From the NCBI GenBank assembly GCA_030374765.1, contig JARGXX010000004.1, positions 620,001-684,000 of the forward strand: a DNA stretch of 64,000 bases, in the 5' to 3' direction. The position numbers were made by a program, and so were the translations under genes. The notes beneath the pieces are model-generated. The model was not told the origin of the DNA. It ran no database searches and worked only from the letters and a program-made list of their open reading frames with translations. Source of the DNA: Agarophyton chilense. Taxonomy: Eukaryota; Rhodophyta; Florideophyceae; Gracilariales; Gracilariaceae. Shown one piece after another: positions 12,239 to 23,367 of this stretch; positions within the stretch are counted from its first letter, which is position 1; every line of letters starts with the position of its first letter.

Positions 12239-12271
12239 CGCGTAAACACCTCAGGGTTAGAGACAGAACCG

Positions 12272-14105
12272 GTGGACGATGACATCCCTTGCTTTTTGGT
12301 GTCATCAAACCGAAGTGGTACCGGCGAACACCTAGAAGGATGTTGGGACTTACTTGAAGAAGGTGCTTTGCGGAACACCGACATGTCAACGCAGATACTG
12401 ACCCTAGAGGAAACGAACGTCATGCCCGTAACCCGAGAGGAATTCCCACGACAACAGGCCCAGGATGCGTACTGCAGAACCCTGGCTGATCAAATTGGTT
12501 TCAAAGGATCACTGTTCGATGTGGACCACAATGGGTACATCGTGAGAAGTTCAACCTTGGATGGTAGCCGTCAAAAGGTGGTTACGAAGGCACTGCGCCA
12601 GAGAGTCTTGTATCTCGCGCACTACCCGCGACTATCGGGACACCCCGGTGCCACCAGGATGTATTACACCTTGAGGCAACAGTTCTATTGGCCTCATATG
12701 GCCCATGATGTCTATACCTTTGTAGGTCAGTGCGAATCTTATGTTCGTACCCGCGGTGGTATTCGAAAGCATCGAAAGTACCTCAAGCTGTTTCCAGCAG
12801 CGGGTCCACTGGAGTTTGTTGCGATAGACCTTCTAGGACCACTTCCCAAAACCAAGAATGGGTATCAGCACATTCTAATGATCGCCGACAGGTTCTCGAA
12901 GCTCACGAGAGCGATACCTTTTTAGGAGACGAAGTCAACCACGCTGGCCAGCGCGTTTTTCAACAATTGGGTCTACCCGTATGGCGCACCACTGTACCTA
13001 CTTACCGATAATGGTTCAAACTTGGCATCGAAGTTCTTCGAAGCAGTCTGTAACCTATTGGGTATTAAGCACTATTTCACTACGGCCTACCACCCGCGGC
13101 CGAACGGACAGGTCGAGTGCTTTAACCACATTGGTATCAAGGCTACGACACTATACGGAAGAGCACCAAACTGGGTGGGATGAGCTGGTTCAACCGCTCA
13201 CCCACTCCGTTATCCTTCAGGTACACCGGTCAACACAGACCACTGCCTTTGATTTGGTTCTCTCGCGACACCCCCCAGGTATTGTAGTGCAGGGAGATCA
13301 TACCACCAGGACTGCAGCTGGCACACTCACCCCTGCCCAGGTCAAGCTAAATACCAATGTGAGGTTGAGGAGGGCTCTTAAACACGCAGAGAGCCGCCTC
13401 ACTGCAGCCCAGAAGCGGTACAATGCCGACTATGACCGTAGGGTAACCAAAGTGTTCTCTGTATCGTCGGGACAATATTTCTACATAGACAACCCGCGTT
13501 CAGGTAAAAGACCACGACTGGGTAATGAAACGGACGATGAAGCTTTTGATAGAGACATCAATTCGAAGCTTCTACCCAAATCATGGGGACCTTATGAGGT
13601 ATTGAACGCACCAGACCACACCGTTACGTTTGACCAGGACGGAATACCAAATACGATATCAATTGACCGTATTACGGTAGCACCTGAAACGGTTCAACAT
13701 CGCATTGAGGCAGGGACCACAGCCCGAGAGCCCAAAGCTGTAGCTCTGTGCACTCGACCCTCGGAGGACCCCACCCAAATGGAGGTGAACGATGACCTAC
13801 CAAGGGATAATCCCGATTACAACCCTCTAACAGGGACGGAAATGCAACCTCAAACGGTAGCAGCGGGAGCTCCCGACCTGGCTCCCACATACGAAGCTCA
13901 CAACTCGGAGCATATGAACACTCACGGTGGCGTTCCTCCGAAAGATCAGGACCAAACCACAGAGGAATTTCCCGTTGACCGTCTGGTGGGCCACAAGTAA
14001 ACCTATAATGGTCTGAAGTACACCGTCAGGTGGTACGGCTGGGGCACAGAAGGGGACACCCTCGAACCCCCAGCCGCAATATCCCCACACTTCCGTATCA
14101 GGTAG
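12272..14105 (+). pseudogene. pol: Gypsy B integrase with chromodomain
   Basis: Inserts the cDNA into the genome; the chromodomain is thought to guide it to marked chromatin. The zinc region reads HYPRLSGHPGATRMYYTLR...YWPHMAHDVYTFVGQCESY: the H-H pair is present but the last Cys is Tyr. The core has VAIDLLGP, then a TAG at 12923, then LLTDNGSNLASKFF and NGQVECFN in the same frame, so D-D-E is kept. A frameshift near 13140 moves to the frame of 12981-14000 (GWDELVQPLTHSV...), with a GPY-like WGPYEVLN. The chromodomain (FPVDRLVGHK, then YTVRWYGWGTEGDTLEP) runs to about 14105 across a TAA at 13998. Confidence 0.88.
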
Positions 14106-14304
14106 TGGCGCCGTCGCAAGGAGCCGATGTCTGCAGACGGCTAACCTTAGACCTTCGTGGTACTCAGGCCTAAGGAAGGGGGAGAAAAGACGTCGTTTTC
14201 CACAGAAGGTGGACGCATATGCGTGTCAGATTACCTACAAGGGAGGACACGAAAGAACAACCATATGTAACAGTAGAGGAGACAAGAAGAGACAACAATT
14301 TACT

Positions 14305-16906
14305 TTAAGAAGGACCTGTCAGTTCAGGAGCAATGGAATCAGGAGGACCCGTGTTTTTGACTACCCACGGAGGAAAAACTGCGGAAAGGCTAGGAGCCAT
14401 CAACCTAAGAGGTAGCGAAGGAGCGGTAGCCCCGCCGCTGTGGAGAGGAGTCGAAACCATAAGAGGATGAACGAAAGGAACCGCCGGAGCTGGTTGCAAA
14501 ACTGCAGAGTTCAAGTTTGCGCCTAGAATGAGATCTGTCAAAGGATCAGATGGTGCAGCAGCAGAGACGCTCGCCGGATTGGCAATCTGACGGGTGGCCA
14601 GTTGGTACATGTCCAACTGGAACTGATTCCGGAACTCACCAAGTTGGTTCAGCGCTTTCATTTATTGCGCATGGCACGGCAGCAAACCTTCAAGGAGCGT
14701 CAATGCAGCGACCACGGAGGTAGGCCCAGCCCTATGAAAGTTGGTGACGCAAGACTGGCGAATTCGAGCCAGCAAACCCACCACGGCCGGAGAATCCATC
14801 ATAAGTTGAGGCGGAGGCCGAGCAATACCCGCCAACAGAGGTCAAACTGGACCAGCAACCCTCGAGGAGCTCGGTTGAGTAGGAGTCACACCCGTAGGGA
14901 TAGGCGACTTACGACCTTGAGGTAACGGCTCGGACGGGAAGGGAACAGCAAATCGACCAACTGGTGTTTCCACAGTACCGTGATAATGTTCGGGGCTCGC
15001 GGGAGCTCTATAAACAGGAGGCTCCCCGGGATAGAATTGGGCGTGGCAAGGCAAAATCTCCGAAGTTGCAGGATCGAATGCCTGCCAACCTTGATGGGAA
15101 TCCCAGTGGTAATTCTTGCTCTGCTCGAGATACGAGTCCAAATCCTTCACGGTATAATCGGTCCCCTCCACGATCTTCTCGTCACCAAATCGGGAAATAT
15201 TCTCGGCAACCCTCGGAGGTATGAAGAAGATGCGACCTACAGGTTGAACACCATCTCGGTATATGTCAGAGTCGGTATTGCGACAATCCCAATCGACACC
15301 GTAACGGGCGGCCTCCAGAGCCAGGATGGCAACCGATACGGTCCACTCCGAGAGGGCAATGGACTAAATGAGGTAATACCGCTCTAAATTCCGGGAAATC
15401 TGACTTCTGAAGTACGCCAAAACCGGCGGAGTGGGCACGCTCAGTGATAACGGAACATCATAGAACTCCCACCACTCTGGTCGAAGCACGTACCAATCGC
15501 GTCTATCCTTCGTAGGTTGTGAGAAGTACTCGACGTTAAGAAACATATGCATAACGCTAGTGTACGAGTTGCGAGTGCGAACGCGACTCTCCGTCGCTGC
15601 ATCCTCGCCCCACCTACAACGGTCAACCCAATTGATAGTGGTGAAAGGCTGATTCAGGGAAACCAAGTCAGGTGAAACCGGAAGGTAAGTCTCCGGAATA
15701 GACGGGTACTGGCACACTTGCACCACCAATCGACGGTTAATAATTCAGCTCTGGTTCAATGCGCATATACGGCAAGTCGCTCGGATATATCGGCGGGATG
15801 AAATACCTCATAGGTGTCTGACGCTGCCGACTCTGGAAACATTCCAGTCGACCCTGACGAGGTTAAGACTCTTGGTCCCTTTTCTTCAAGAGCAAGGGAA
15901 CGGAGCGAAGTCGCTCGCAGTCCCAACGAGACATTTCCTCTCATTTACTATATGACAGCTCGCTACGCTCGTACTATTACGCTTCGCATTTTTAACTAAG
16001 TACTATTGACAAGGTAAAAAATAATTTTTTGACAACAACATTTCAATTTTTAATACGAAGCTATAGTGTTTTAAACTACCACGCGATGGCATCCGAGCGA
16101 CTTAACCAAAAAAATATCTAAGTCCCAGCCAGCTCACCCCCACTCCCCAAAAACCAATCCTAGACCAAAACCCATTAAATTCCTACAACCAAGTCCACTA
16201 CTACTATCCAAACTAAACTTCCTTCTGATATAGATTCCAAGCTCTAAGTTGATATTCCAGGAGACAGTTTTCTGTTATAATAATTTTTTCAGAAAACTGA
16301 TTCCGAGTGTAAGAATTCTGACGAACTGACTTAAACGAAAAACGATTTTCGGCTTAGGTTTCCACATGATAATCCACCTGTCCTTTTACAAGACTTCCCG
16401 CAGGGTTAAAGGAGAGAGCTACGATCGATCCAACTGTGGGGACGGGGGCGAGTATTCGACCAAACGCAGAGGCGTCAATTTTTCGTCAAGTCTCCGGAAA
16501 TAATAATCCCTACGCAGGCTCTGGATTAAAGCAAACCCAAGTAGGTATCTAATTGTGGTCTGGTAAGAGCTGCCGGCAATGACGAACTCCCTACCGCCAC
16601 AGGCCAATCGTGCTTCAACAGGTCATTGTTTTTCACCTGGTTGAAGGTAATACCAAAAGGTCCATACTGACTCGTCGTCCGGTTCGCCGCATCAAACACG
16701 AGATTGTGAGCCCAATTTGTTTGGGTCGTCGAAGGAAGTCCACCACTGCGTTAGTACTGGTCAGCCGGAGTCCCAGGGGAGAACTCAGTCGCAGGGACAG
16801 GCATACTGCGAAACCCAATGTTGGTAGGCGTTTGCGAAGTCGAGCGAGTTACCCTCTTGGTAGTACCACCGCGTCCACGGCCACGAAATGGGCCGCTACC
16901 TGACAT
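14305..16906 (-). pseudogene. Antisense accessory ORF of gypsy B (aORF-B)
   Basis: Protein-like reading region opposite to gag-pol, between the chromodomain and 3' LTR. From a likely ATG at 16906 (MSGSGPFRGRGRGG) it runs leftward: QTNWAHNLVFDAANRTTSQ (about 16720), a deleted DIRS-like insertion (15934-16534), YTSVMHMFLNVEYFSQP and ERRDWYVLRPEWWEF-like text (15729-15364), KIVEGTDYTVKDLDSYLEQ with WQAFDPATSEI (15180-15060), and a Pro/Ala-rich C-terminus with NQFQLDMYQLATRQIANP (to 14305). Several stops or frame changes break it. The motifs line up in order with aORF-A and aORF-D. No known domain was recognised. Confidence 0.6.
15934..16534 (-). mobile_element. Deleted copy of the DIRS-like element inside aORF-B
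   Basis: Reverse complement of the two ends of the element at 48881-54265. Its left end (reading from 16534 leftward) gives IQSLRRDYYFRRLDEKLT, as at 48886-48950. It then jumps to the end of the recombinase gene (DYHVET) and carries the whole 3' region to the terminus GAATGAGAGGAAA-like end at 15934. The central 4.8 kb (ORF1, RT, RNase H and most of the recombinase) is gone. The twin-hairpin arms CAGTTTTCTG/CAGAAAACTG are kept at 16265-16274 and 16290-16299. Confidence 0.8.
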
Positions 16907-16945
16907 GGTTGGGAAAGCCGTAGCTCTACCCAACGACTGAGGTAA

Positions 16946-17371
16946 TTACTCGACCTCCACCGCCACGGTAAACACCAGCGAATATTCATCCTTCTGAAGT
17001 AGAGCCTCCTCGGTCCGTTCTGAGGAGACGGCCCACGGATCCAACCTTTCCGGTAGTACCGACACTGACCTTTCGGGTACAACAGTGGCCGGCGTGCGGT
17101 CGCGAGCGGGTCCAGACCTTTGAGTTATCGTGGAACGGGACCAATCAGACCTTAAAGGCATAACTGCAGGGGTATCAATCCCCTCGGAATCTCTAACTTC
17201 TTCGACCTCAATGGTAACTGGCATCTCACGTCTCTCGAGCGCTGGTGCTGCTTGTGGGGACGAACCACCCCTTCGAAGTATCGATGACGAATCCACAATG
17301 CGGCGCGAGGTGCACCGAAGTGGTACCGAGTGGGTTGGAACGCGTGCGTGGAGGTGGCACGATCCTGTCAC
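16946..17371 (-). CDS. Hypothetical ORF upstream of aORF-B
   Basis: Open frame of 141 codons on the same strand as aORF-B, ending 40 bp before its ATG. It is rich in Arg, Ser, Pro, Glu and Val (REMPVTIEVEEVRDSEGID, FTVAVEVE). No domain recognised. It may be an N-terminal part of aORF-B joined through a frame change, or an unrelated open frame. Region 17372-18066 between it and the 3' LTR has no other supported gene. Confidence 0.3.
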   Translation of the reverse strand: MTGSCHLHARVPTHSVPLRCTSRRIVDSSSILRRGGSSPQAAPALERREMPVTIEVEEVRDSEGIDTPAVMPLRSDWSRSTITQRSGPARDRTPATVVPERSVSVLPERLDPWAVSSERTEEALLQKDEYSLVFTVAVEVE

Positions 17372-18066
17372 TACCTTGATGGTAAACCGGAATGTAAAAC
17401 TGGAAAAAGGTCGCGTACTTACCGACGGGGCTGCTCAACACCAATAAGGTCTCACAACCGGAAGCTGCCAGCACGGACCCAGGCCAACACCTCAATGGTT
17501 GTATCGACGCAAGCTTAGGCCCCACCTGCGCCACGAGTCAATCCTTACAAGGTAGCCAAGACCTGAAAGGTGGAGAAGCCAGGAAACCTACAGGGAAAAG
17601 CCGGAGAGTACGGTTACGGTCGCGACGCCGCCAATTAAGGGCAGTACTACGTGAAGGGTTGTCGAGCCGTGAGAACGACCAGGCGGGACGGCGCTGCGCA
17701 GGGACCTAGGAGAAGATTGAAGTTGAAGTAACCAGGAAGGATGCGATACCCACTTAGTTAGACAGTGGAAGATGCGGAAGCCGAATCGCAGGCAAGCAAA
17801 GCCACTACAGAAAAGGTGTCCGAGAGCGTGCTAGGTACACTGCATCGCCCTCATGACAGTCCCTACCTGAGTGGTTGTCGCTCAATTCGTGCGCCGACGT
17901 CGTCGCGCGTCCTCCCCCAACCGATACTGGCGCCTAGTTCTGAACCTCAAGGAATCCAGCGCCACGCCCAGAAACTACTGCGATTCCCGCGCCGCTGTCA
18001 CTCGCTACAATTCTATGGTGTGATGAAGGGAGACACGGGGCTTGTCTCGTGGGTAGGAAGGGGGTC

Positions 18067-18679
18067 TGTCGTATAGTGGCCTAAGGGCTGACCTTTCAGG
18101 TGTCGGATACACTACGCTGACCTTGTAGGTGATGGGTGCGAGGAATCATCGGCCACGTGGCTCCGGGCGAGCTACCATTTAGGTGTTGTCAGACACGTGT
18201 AGTGTTGACACGTACCTTCTGGTTGAGTAATTGTAAGTACTTGTAATTGTAATTATATTTATTTCAGTACAGTAGTGGAGTGGCCACCTGGCACTGTAGC
18301 CAGTGCTGGCCAGGTCTCTGACACTAAGTCAGAGACCGTGCCTTGCTGGCACCTCCCGGGGGATCTGGAGAGAGCAGTCCAATGCATCCTTATCTGATAA
18401 AGCCAGAAATCACTTGGGTCACGACTATACCTTTCGGTTTATTGTTTCTCAACTACCACACCGGCTTTCCCGCGCGTCGACGCCTACCATCGTCTACCTA
18501 CACGATATATATGATAGTCGCCCCGCCGTTTGCCCCTGCGGGTTTTCACGGTGACCTTTTACCATCCAGGTTTACTACGTCTACCTTCTAAGGTTGAGCG
18601 TCAACACGCTCCCTACGGTTGAGCGTCACTACGCTCCCGAGACAAGACAGTAGCATACCCCAGAGGTGATTGTACGACA
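18067..18679 (+). repeat. 3' LTR of gypsy element B
   Basis: TGTCGTA...TACGACA, preceded by the polypurine tract AGGAAGGGGGTC. Hairpins at 18313-18337, 18596-18611 and 18621-18636 match those of the 5' LTR. A-element gag resumes directly after it. Confidence 0.92.
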
Positions 18680-20433
18680 TCTTGCAGGCCGCTCGAGGAG
18701 CAGACACCCGCCAGGCAGGAAATTTGGTCCCTAGGACCACCCCACCACAAATAAACCATCCGGTCTCCATATGGCAACCCCTTACCGAACCCCCAGAAGT
18801 GGCGGTGCTATCCGCCCCTCGCCGGGAATACCATCAGGAAAACCCAATGGTGGGACAATCTAGGTGCAGAAGAGAAGCTCCGCGTCTAGATGACAGACAG
18901 GTAGCCCATCAGGAGAATCCAAGGGAGGGATAAGTGAGGAGCAGAATAGAAGCTCCGCGTCTAGAAGAGAGACTGCTTGCCACACCCGACAGATTATATG
19001 AGGTACAGCTACCTCAGGGCTCCATCCGATCAGATAGAGAGATCGATACTTGAGGTCCCTATTCAGCTGGAAAGAAAAGAAGCAACCGCAGGAGAAAGAA
19101 GAACATAAAAAGTGAAAGAAGAGACCATTCGGACACCAGTGATTTCGAATCGGCCTCGACCGAATCGACCGACTCGGAAGTGGATGAGGCTACCGTTTGA
19201 GGCCACAGACCACTGACAACCACAAACGAACTTTTCCTTAAGGTTCTAGACTACCAGAATTACCGGCTGGCCGATAGGTCCGCGAAGTATTCTGGTTCGG
19301 TGGCTCGCAGTGTCTCCAAATGAAGCAGAAGGATGCAACTAACCATTACTAACAAGTTCTCGCGTCTCGATCCCATTGATGTCCTTAGATTTCTCAGTTT
19401 GTCCCGTGCGGCCTGCGATCAGAACGGTGTCCGCAAGGGCGCCGCTCTGTATCTTTTCCAATTCTTCCTTACAGGACAGGCGCGTGACCGAATGGTTTCG
19501 AAGATATCTGGCACAACTGAACTCTTGGATGCTCAAGACCGTGAGCTCCTCAGGTCATACCCTCAGCTTTTTGATTGCCTCCCGGAAACTTACGCCATGG
19601 ATGACGTTATAATGGATGCCTACCAGGAAGTAATCTCGTTTAGGCAGAGCTCCAACATGACCGAATCGTCTCTCGCAGACGACCTATGGAAGAGGCCTTA
19701 CACAGGTGGAAACGTGTTCTTCGAAGGACGGCTTAAACGTCACTTCATCACGGGATTGCTCCCTGCCATTCGGACACATGTGCGCAATTACCACACGGAA
19801 AACCGGTAATACTCCTTCCGAAGGCTCGTTACCTACGCCGAGGCCCATGGGAAAACCTACAGGACCTCCAAGCGCAACGCTGATATAACCAGAGAACACG
19901 CAACTCCATTGAGTACACCCAGCCAAGCCCATTTGGTTAGCTCCACGAAGTCGGACATGGATGCATCACTCCATTACGCCGACTTGGGAGATATCCTCAC
20001 GGTCAATTTCAGCGCTCCTCCGTCCGGCCCCCCATCATATACCTTTCAGGTAATTACAGCGACCACTGTACCACCCACACCCAAGTATTCTCGCTTTACG
20101 CCACGCAACGACGTTTTTGTTCGCTCCCAAACGGCTTGCTTCCTCTGCCTTTCCGTGGCCCAACCTTGTGATACTACGAGTTATCTGCCTGAGGACGCAC
20201 GTAAAAACCTCCTAGCCCTAAGGAAAGAGAATTACCGGGTGCGGAGATCCGAAGGAATGTATAACAGGGCACAGCCACGAACCACAGGGACCCCGGGAAG
20301 ATCACGCTGTGCCTCGCCTCGGGATACTCCGATCAAAGCCCCACCGGTCCACGCCATTGTAGACCCTACAGACGACCCTGTGGAAGAATCCTATGCTCAG
20401 GAAAAAATGGAAACCCCATCGGAAAATTCCTAG
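18680..20433 (+). pseudogene. gag: Gypsy A gag, C-terminal part
   Basis: Continuation of A gag after element B. A Pro/Arg-rich stretch (18680-18933) leads to a Ser/Asp/Glu segment (STESTDSEVDEATV), the conserved RPLTTTNELFLKVLDYQNYRL, and the capsid core at 19333-19809 (DPIDVLRFLSLSRAAC, LLRSYPQLFDCLPETYA). The frame stops at 19807 and 20431 but stays in phase. The C-terminal CFLCLSVAQPC is a decayed zinc knuckle. It aligns throughout with B gag. Confidence 0.75.
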
Positions 20434-20559
20434 AGAGATACTCGAGGCAATCTTCCCTCTTTGAGCCCTTGCCTCAACCAATTGGACGGTCATGAGCCAA
20501 AGAGCTCTTCACCTCCTAATACGAACCACCCACAATAGACCACTCAGAATGAACCACAG

Positions 20560-21505
20560 TTGGAACACAGTAACGTCCCCGTCTGTATCCTCAGGAAAGA
20601 GAACTATAAAGTTCAATTAACCGTAGGAATTCGTTCCAAAAACTCTCGAGTGACCACAGCTGTATTTGACACAGGTGCTGGTCCCAACTTGGTCCAACCT
20701 AAGCTACTCCCACTTGGGTGGCAAGACTCCGTTCAAGAAAGGAAGACCCCAAAGATTACCGATGCATCCCGTAGATCAATGGACATTAAAGGGATGATAC
20801 CACTTTAAGTCCTGTTAGGACAATTCAAATTCCGCACGTGGTTCCTTGTATCTCCTAACTTGGGCGCTGAGACAATCCTAGGGAGTTCCTTTATCGACCG
20901 ATACACAAAGTTCATTTATCCAGGCCTTAGGACAGTCGCGTTCTACCGCCCAACTTCGATCTCCATAACTGGTTCCGATCCAGGGCCAGAAGTTAACCGC
21001 AAACGAGCGGTTGTCTCCGAAAACACGAAGTCCAATAAGGTTCGCCTGTCAATGGCCATATCGATACCCCCGATGTCCCGAATCGCTGTATCGCTCCATT
21101 ACCAGTCGTCAGGTCTCGTAACTATTCAGGACCACCCGAAAACGGTTCTCAAGCACCTTACCTTGATGGCCAATGGAGTAATGGACGTCCACCTCAACAG
21201 GTCTTTTTTGGTCACAATCAGCAATTCCCGAGATAAACCCGTGCGGGGACCTAAAGATATAGTGATTGATATCACTCTACCCACGCCCGTGGCCATTATG
21301 GAGGCCCAAACGGATAACCTCGAAACGGCAACTCCCGACGAAAACGTCGACTCTTGGGAGGGGACGGTCGTAATCGGCACAGAATTCGAATCCTACAGGC
21401 CCCAGGTACTTGATCTTCTCAAGAAACACCAGGCCATGTGTTCAGGTAGATTGGGTACAATCAAAGCCACTACACATCGCATTGACCTTCACGATGATGG
21501 TAGAC
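20560..21505 (+). pseudogene. pol: Gypsy A protease and linker
   Basis: Retropepsin with AVFDTGAGPNLV (catalytic D-T-G) and, after a TAA at 20806 read in phase, AETILGSSFIDRYTKFI. The linker carries KHLTLMANGVMDV, also present in B (RHLTLMANGIVEN), and ends in CSGRLGTIKATTHRIDL, just before RT, where element C is inserted. The sequence GGTAGAC continues exactly at 26895 after C. Confidence 0.85.
21501..21505. repeat. Target site duplication (left) of element C
   Basis: tagac, repeated at 26895-26899. A perfect 5-bp duplication, as expected for Ty3/gypsy integration. Confidence 0.95.
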
Positions 21506-21732
21506 TGTGGTGTTTAGTCCTTTTAGAATGCGAGCGCAGGCGCGCGAGCAAGCGATGAGTTTTCGATAGTGAAATGCGATGTTTCCTGTGAAAGAAAGCG
21601 TCGTGCAGTATATATATGCGACGACGGTGAGAATATGAGATATCATAACTATCTAATCCTTACAGCTGGAGATGTTGATTGTTGCTGTAAGGCATGGCAC
21701 ATCCGACATGCCTGTGTGACGTAGACACTACA
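21506..21732 (-). repeat. 3' LTR of gypsy element C
   Basis: TGTGGTGTTTAG...GACACTACA as read on the plus strand. Flanked by the tagac duplication outside and the polypurine tract inside. Confidence 0.95.
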
Positions 21733-21742
21733 GTTCCCTCTT

Positions 21743-23145
21743 TTAAGACAGCTCTAGCTGAAGTTTTGTTTTTGCAGCAAGAGCTTGAGGCGTTGACTTG
21801 CGGGCGAGTAGGAGCTTGACTAGGCGTGGTGCATCTTCAAATATGTTTTGAAGTGGCTCGTCGGTATCTTGTTCTGGTAGAAGACCGTACCAGCGGACGG
21901 TGATAAGGAGATTGCCGGTCAGAGATTCCTTTAGCTTGAGTAGACGGGATATTTCCATACCGCGCTCAGAGTATAAGACGTGCGACATGATAGCTTCAGT
22001 GTCGAGATTCTTATCGCAGTAGTAACGTAGGCGGGTAGAATGGACGTCTTCAGTGATTCCCGTGCGCAAATCTTCAACTGTATAAATGAACTTGCTGATT
22101 TCCTTGAGTACACGTCGTGGTCCGCGCCAGCGTAGAGCTAGTTTCTGTCCGGCGTTGAAGTCTTCTTTTGCAACTAGGACGAAATCACCTTCAATAAATT
22201 CAGCGGGGTTCCCCTTTGAGGCAGCATTACGAGAGCGATCGCGCTGGTAATTGAGGTGGATTTGGACGACAGGATGAAGTTCAGATATGAGGTTTTCGAT
22301 TTCATCGAGGTGAAGGTGTCGTTCACGGTTAACTTCGGGAAGAGTTACAATGTCTCCATTCGACGTTCGTAGAGAAGCGCTTACCGATCGGGAAGGCTTT
22401 TTGCCAGTGAAGATAGTCACTGGTGCAAAGTTTCGGCGCTGCGGCGAAGGCGCATTGTTCAACGCAGATTGAACAAGTGGCACGAGAGTTGGCCAGTCCT
22501 CGATCGGGAGTTGTAGTTCTGAGCATGTTGCTCGTAAAATACGTAGTACTTCTTTTCCCATACGTTCGATAGCACCGTTAGACCACGGTGTGTAGGAGAG
22601 GGTGAAGTGATGATGTATGCGGAGGGATTTAGCAAGCTTGCTAAGAGTTTCATTTTCAAAATGAGTGCCTCCGTCGGACATAAGAGCAGTAGGGGTGGTG
22701 AATGATGTACACCATTCGAGAATTGCAGATGCGGCGTTAGTAGAATCGGCTTCGACGAAGGGGAAGAGCCATACAAAGGAGCTGAAATCGTCGCGTAGCT
22801 TAAAAATGTATTTCGAGCCCGAGGTGCTTGGTCCTATTTCGAGGTAGTCGAATCGTTGGAGGTCGTTCTCCGATGTTCCATGAAAGGCAGGTCCGAATGG
22901 GCGCGGCTCCTTGTCGCCTCCAGTTGTATAAACGCAGTGTATGCATGCTCGAACGAAATTACGAATGTCATCTCGTAGGGTTGACCAGAAGAAATGCTCG
23001 CGAATTCTCCTTTCAGTTGCGTTGGTACCGCGATGTCCTGCGGTAAGATTATGTTTGATGATACAGATTCGGAGTTGCAGGTCGCCGGGGCGTCCGGGAT
23101 CCAGATAGCTCCGTCTTTGTTGCGGAGTAGATCCCCTGAACGCAC
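21743..23145 (-). pseudogene. pol: Gypsy C integrase with chromodomain
   Basis: The N-terminal part (23145-22834, GAIWIPDAPATCNSESV) and the core lie in different frames; the frame changes near 22950. The core shows YLEIGPSTSG-type text, LMSDGGTHFENE and SNGAIERMGKEV, with the second Asp and the Glu in the long frame 22681-21743. C-terminal: FVLVAKEDFNAGQKLALRWRGPRRV (GPY/F region) and a chromodomain-like end (ISRLLKLKESLTGNLLITVRWYG...LLPEQDTDEPL). The C-terminal 312 codons are uninterrupted. One frameshift inactivates the gene. Confidence 0.85.
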
Positions 23146-23367
23146 AAACTGGCTCGATCGATCCGCTTGATGTTGCGTTTGTATTTCATCGATTTCCTTT
23201 TCGGAAGGCCATAAAAAACCATCAGCGGACGCGGATGATAGAGCCCGTATGTTGACTAGACGTCGTACCGTTTGTGTAGAGTCCCATCTTCTTAGTAGAT
23301 CAGCCTATACGTTTTCAACGCCTGATATATGGAAGCACGTATAGTTATACCAAGACATTGCAACTGC

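Larger units (their letters stand above)
6865..18679 (+). mobile_element. Ty3/gypsy element B (chromodomain type) inserted in gag of A
   Basis: LTRs at 6865-7498 (634 bp) and 18067-18679 (613 bp) start TGTCGTA (first base changed in the 5' copy) and end TACGACA, a perfect terminal inverted pair. Order: LTR, PBS, gag, protease, RT, RNase H, integrase, chromodomain, antisense ORF (minus), PPT AGGAAGGGGGTC at 18055-18066, LTR. Flanking pentamers are tccta and tcttg, which differ by two transitions and may be a decayed target duplication. Multiple stops and frameshifts make it inactive. A deleted DIRS-like copy sits in its antisense ORF. Confidence 0.9.

Noticed and set aside
16419..16607. Separate small gene MACGGREFVIAG... 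on the minus strand
   Set aside because: It spans the junction between aORF-B and the left end of the DIRS-like fragment and is a chimeric open frame.
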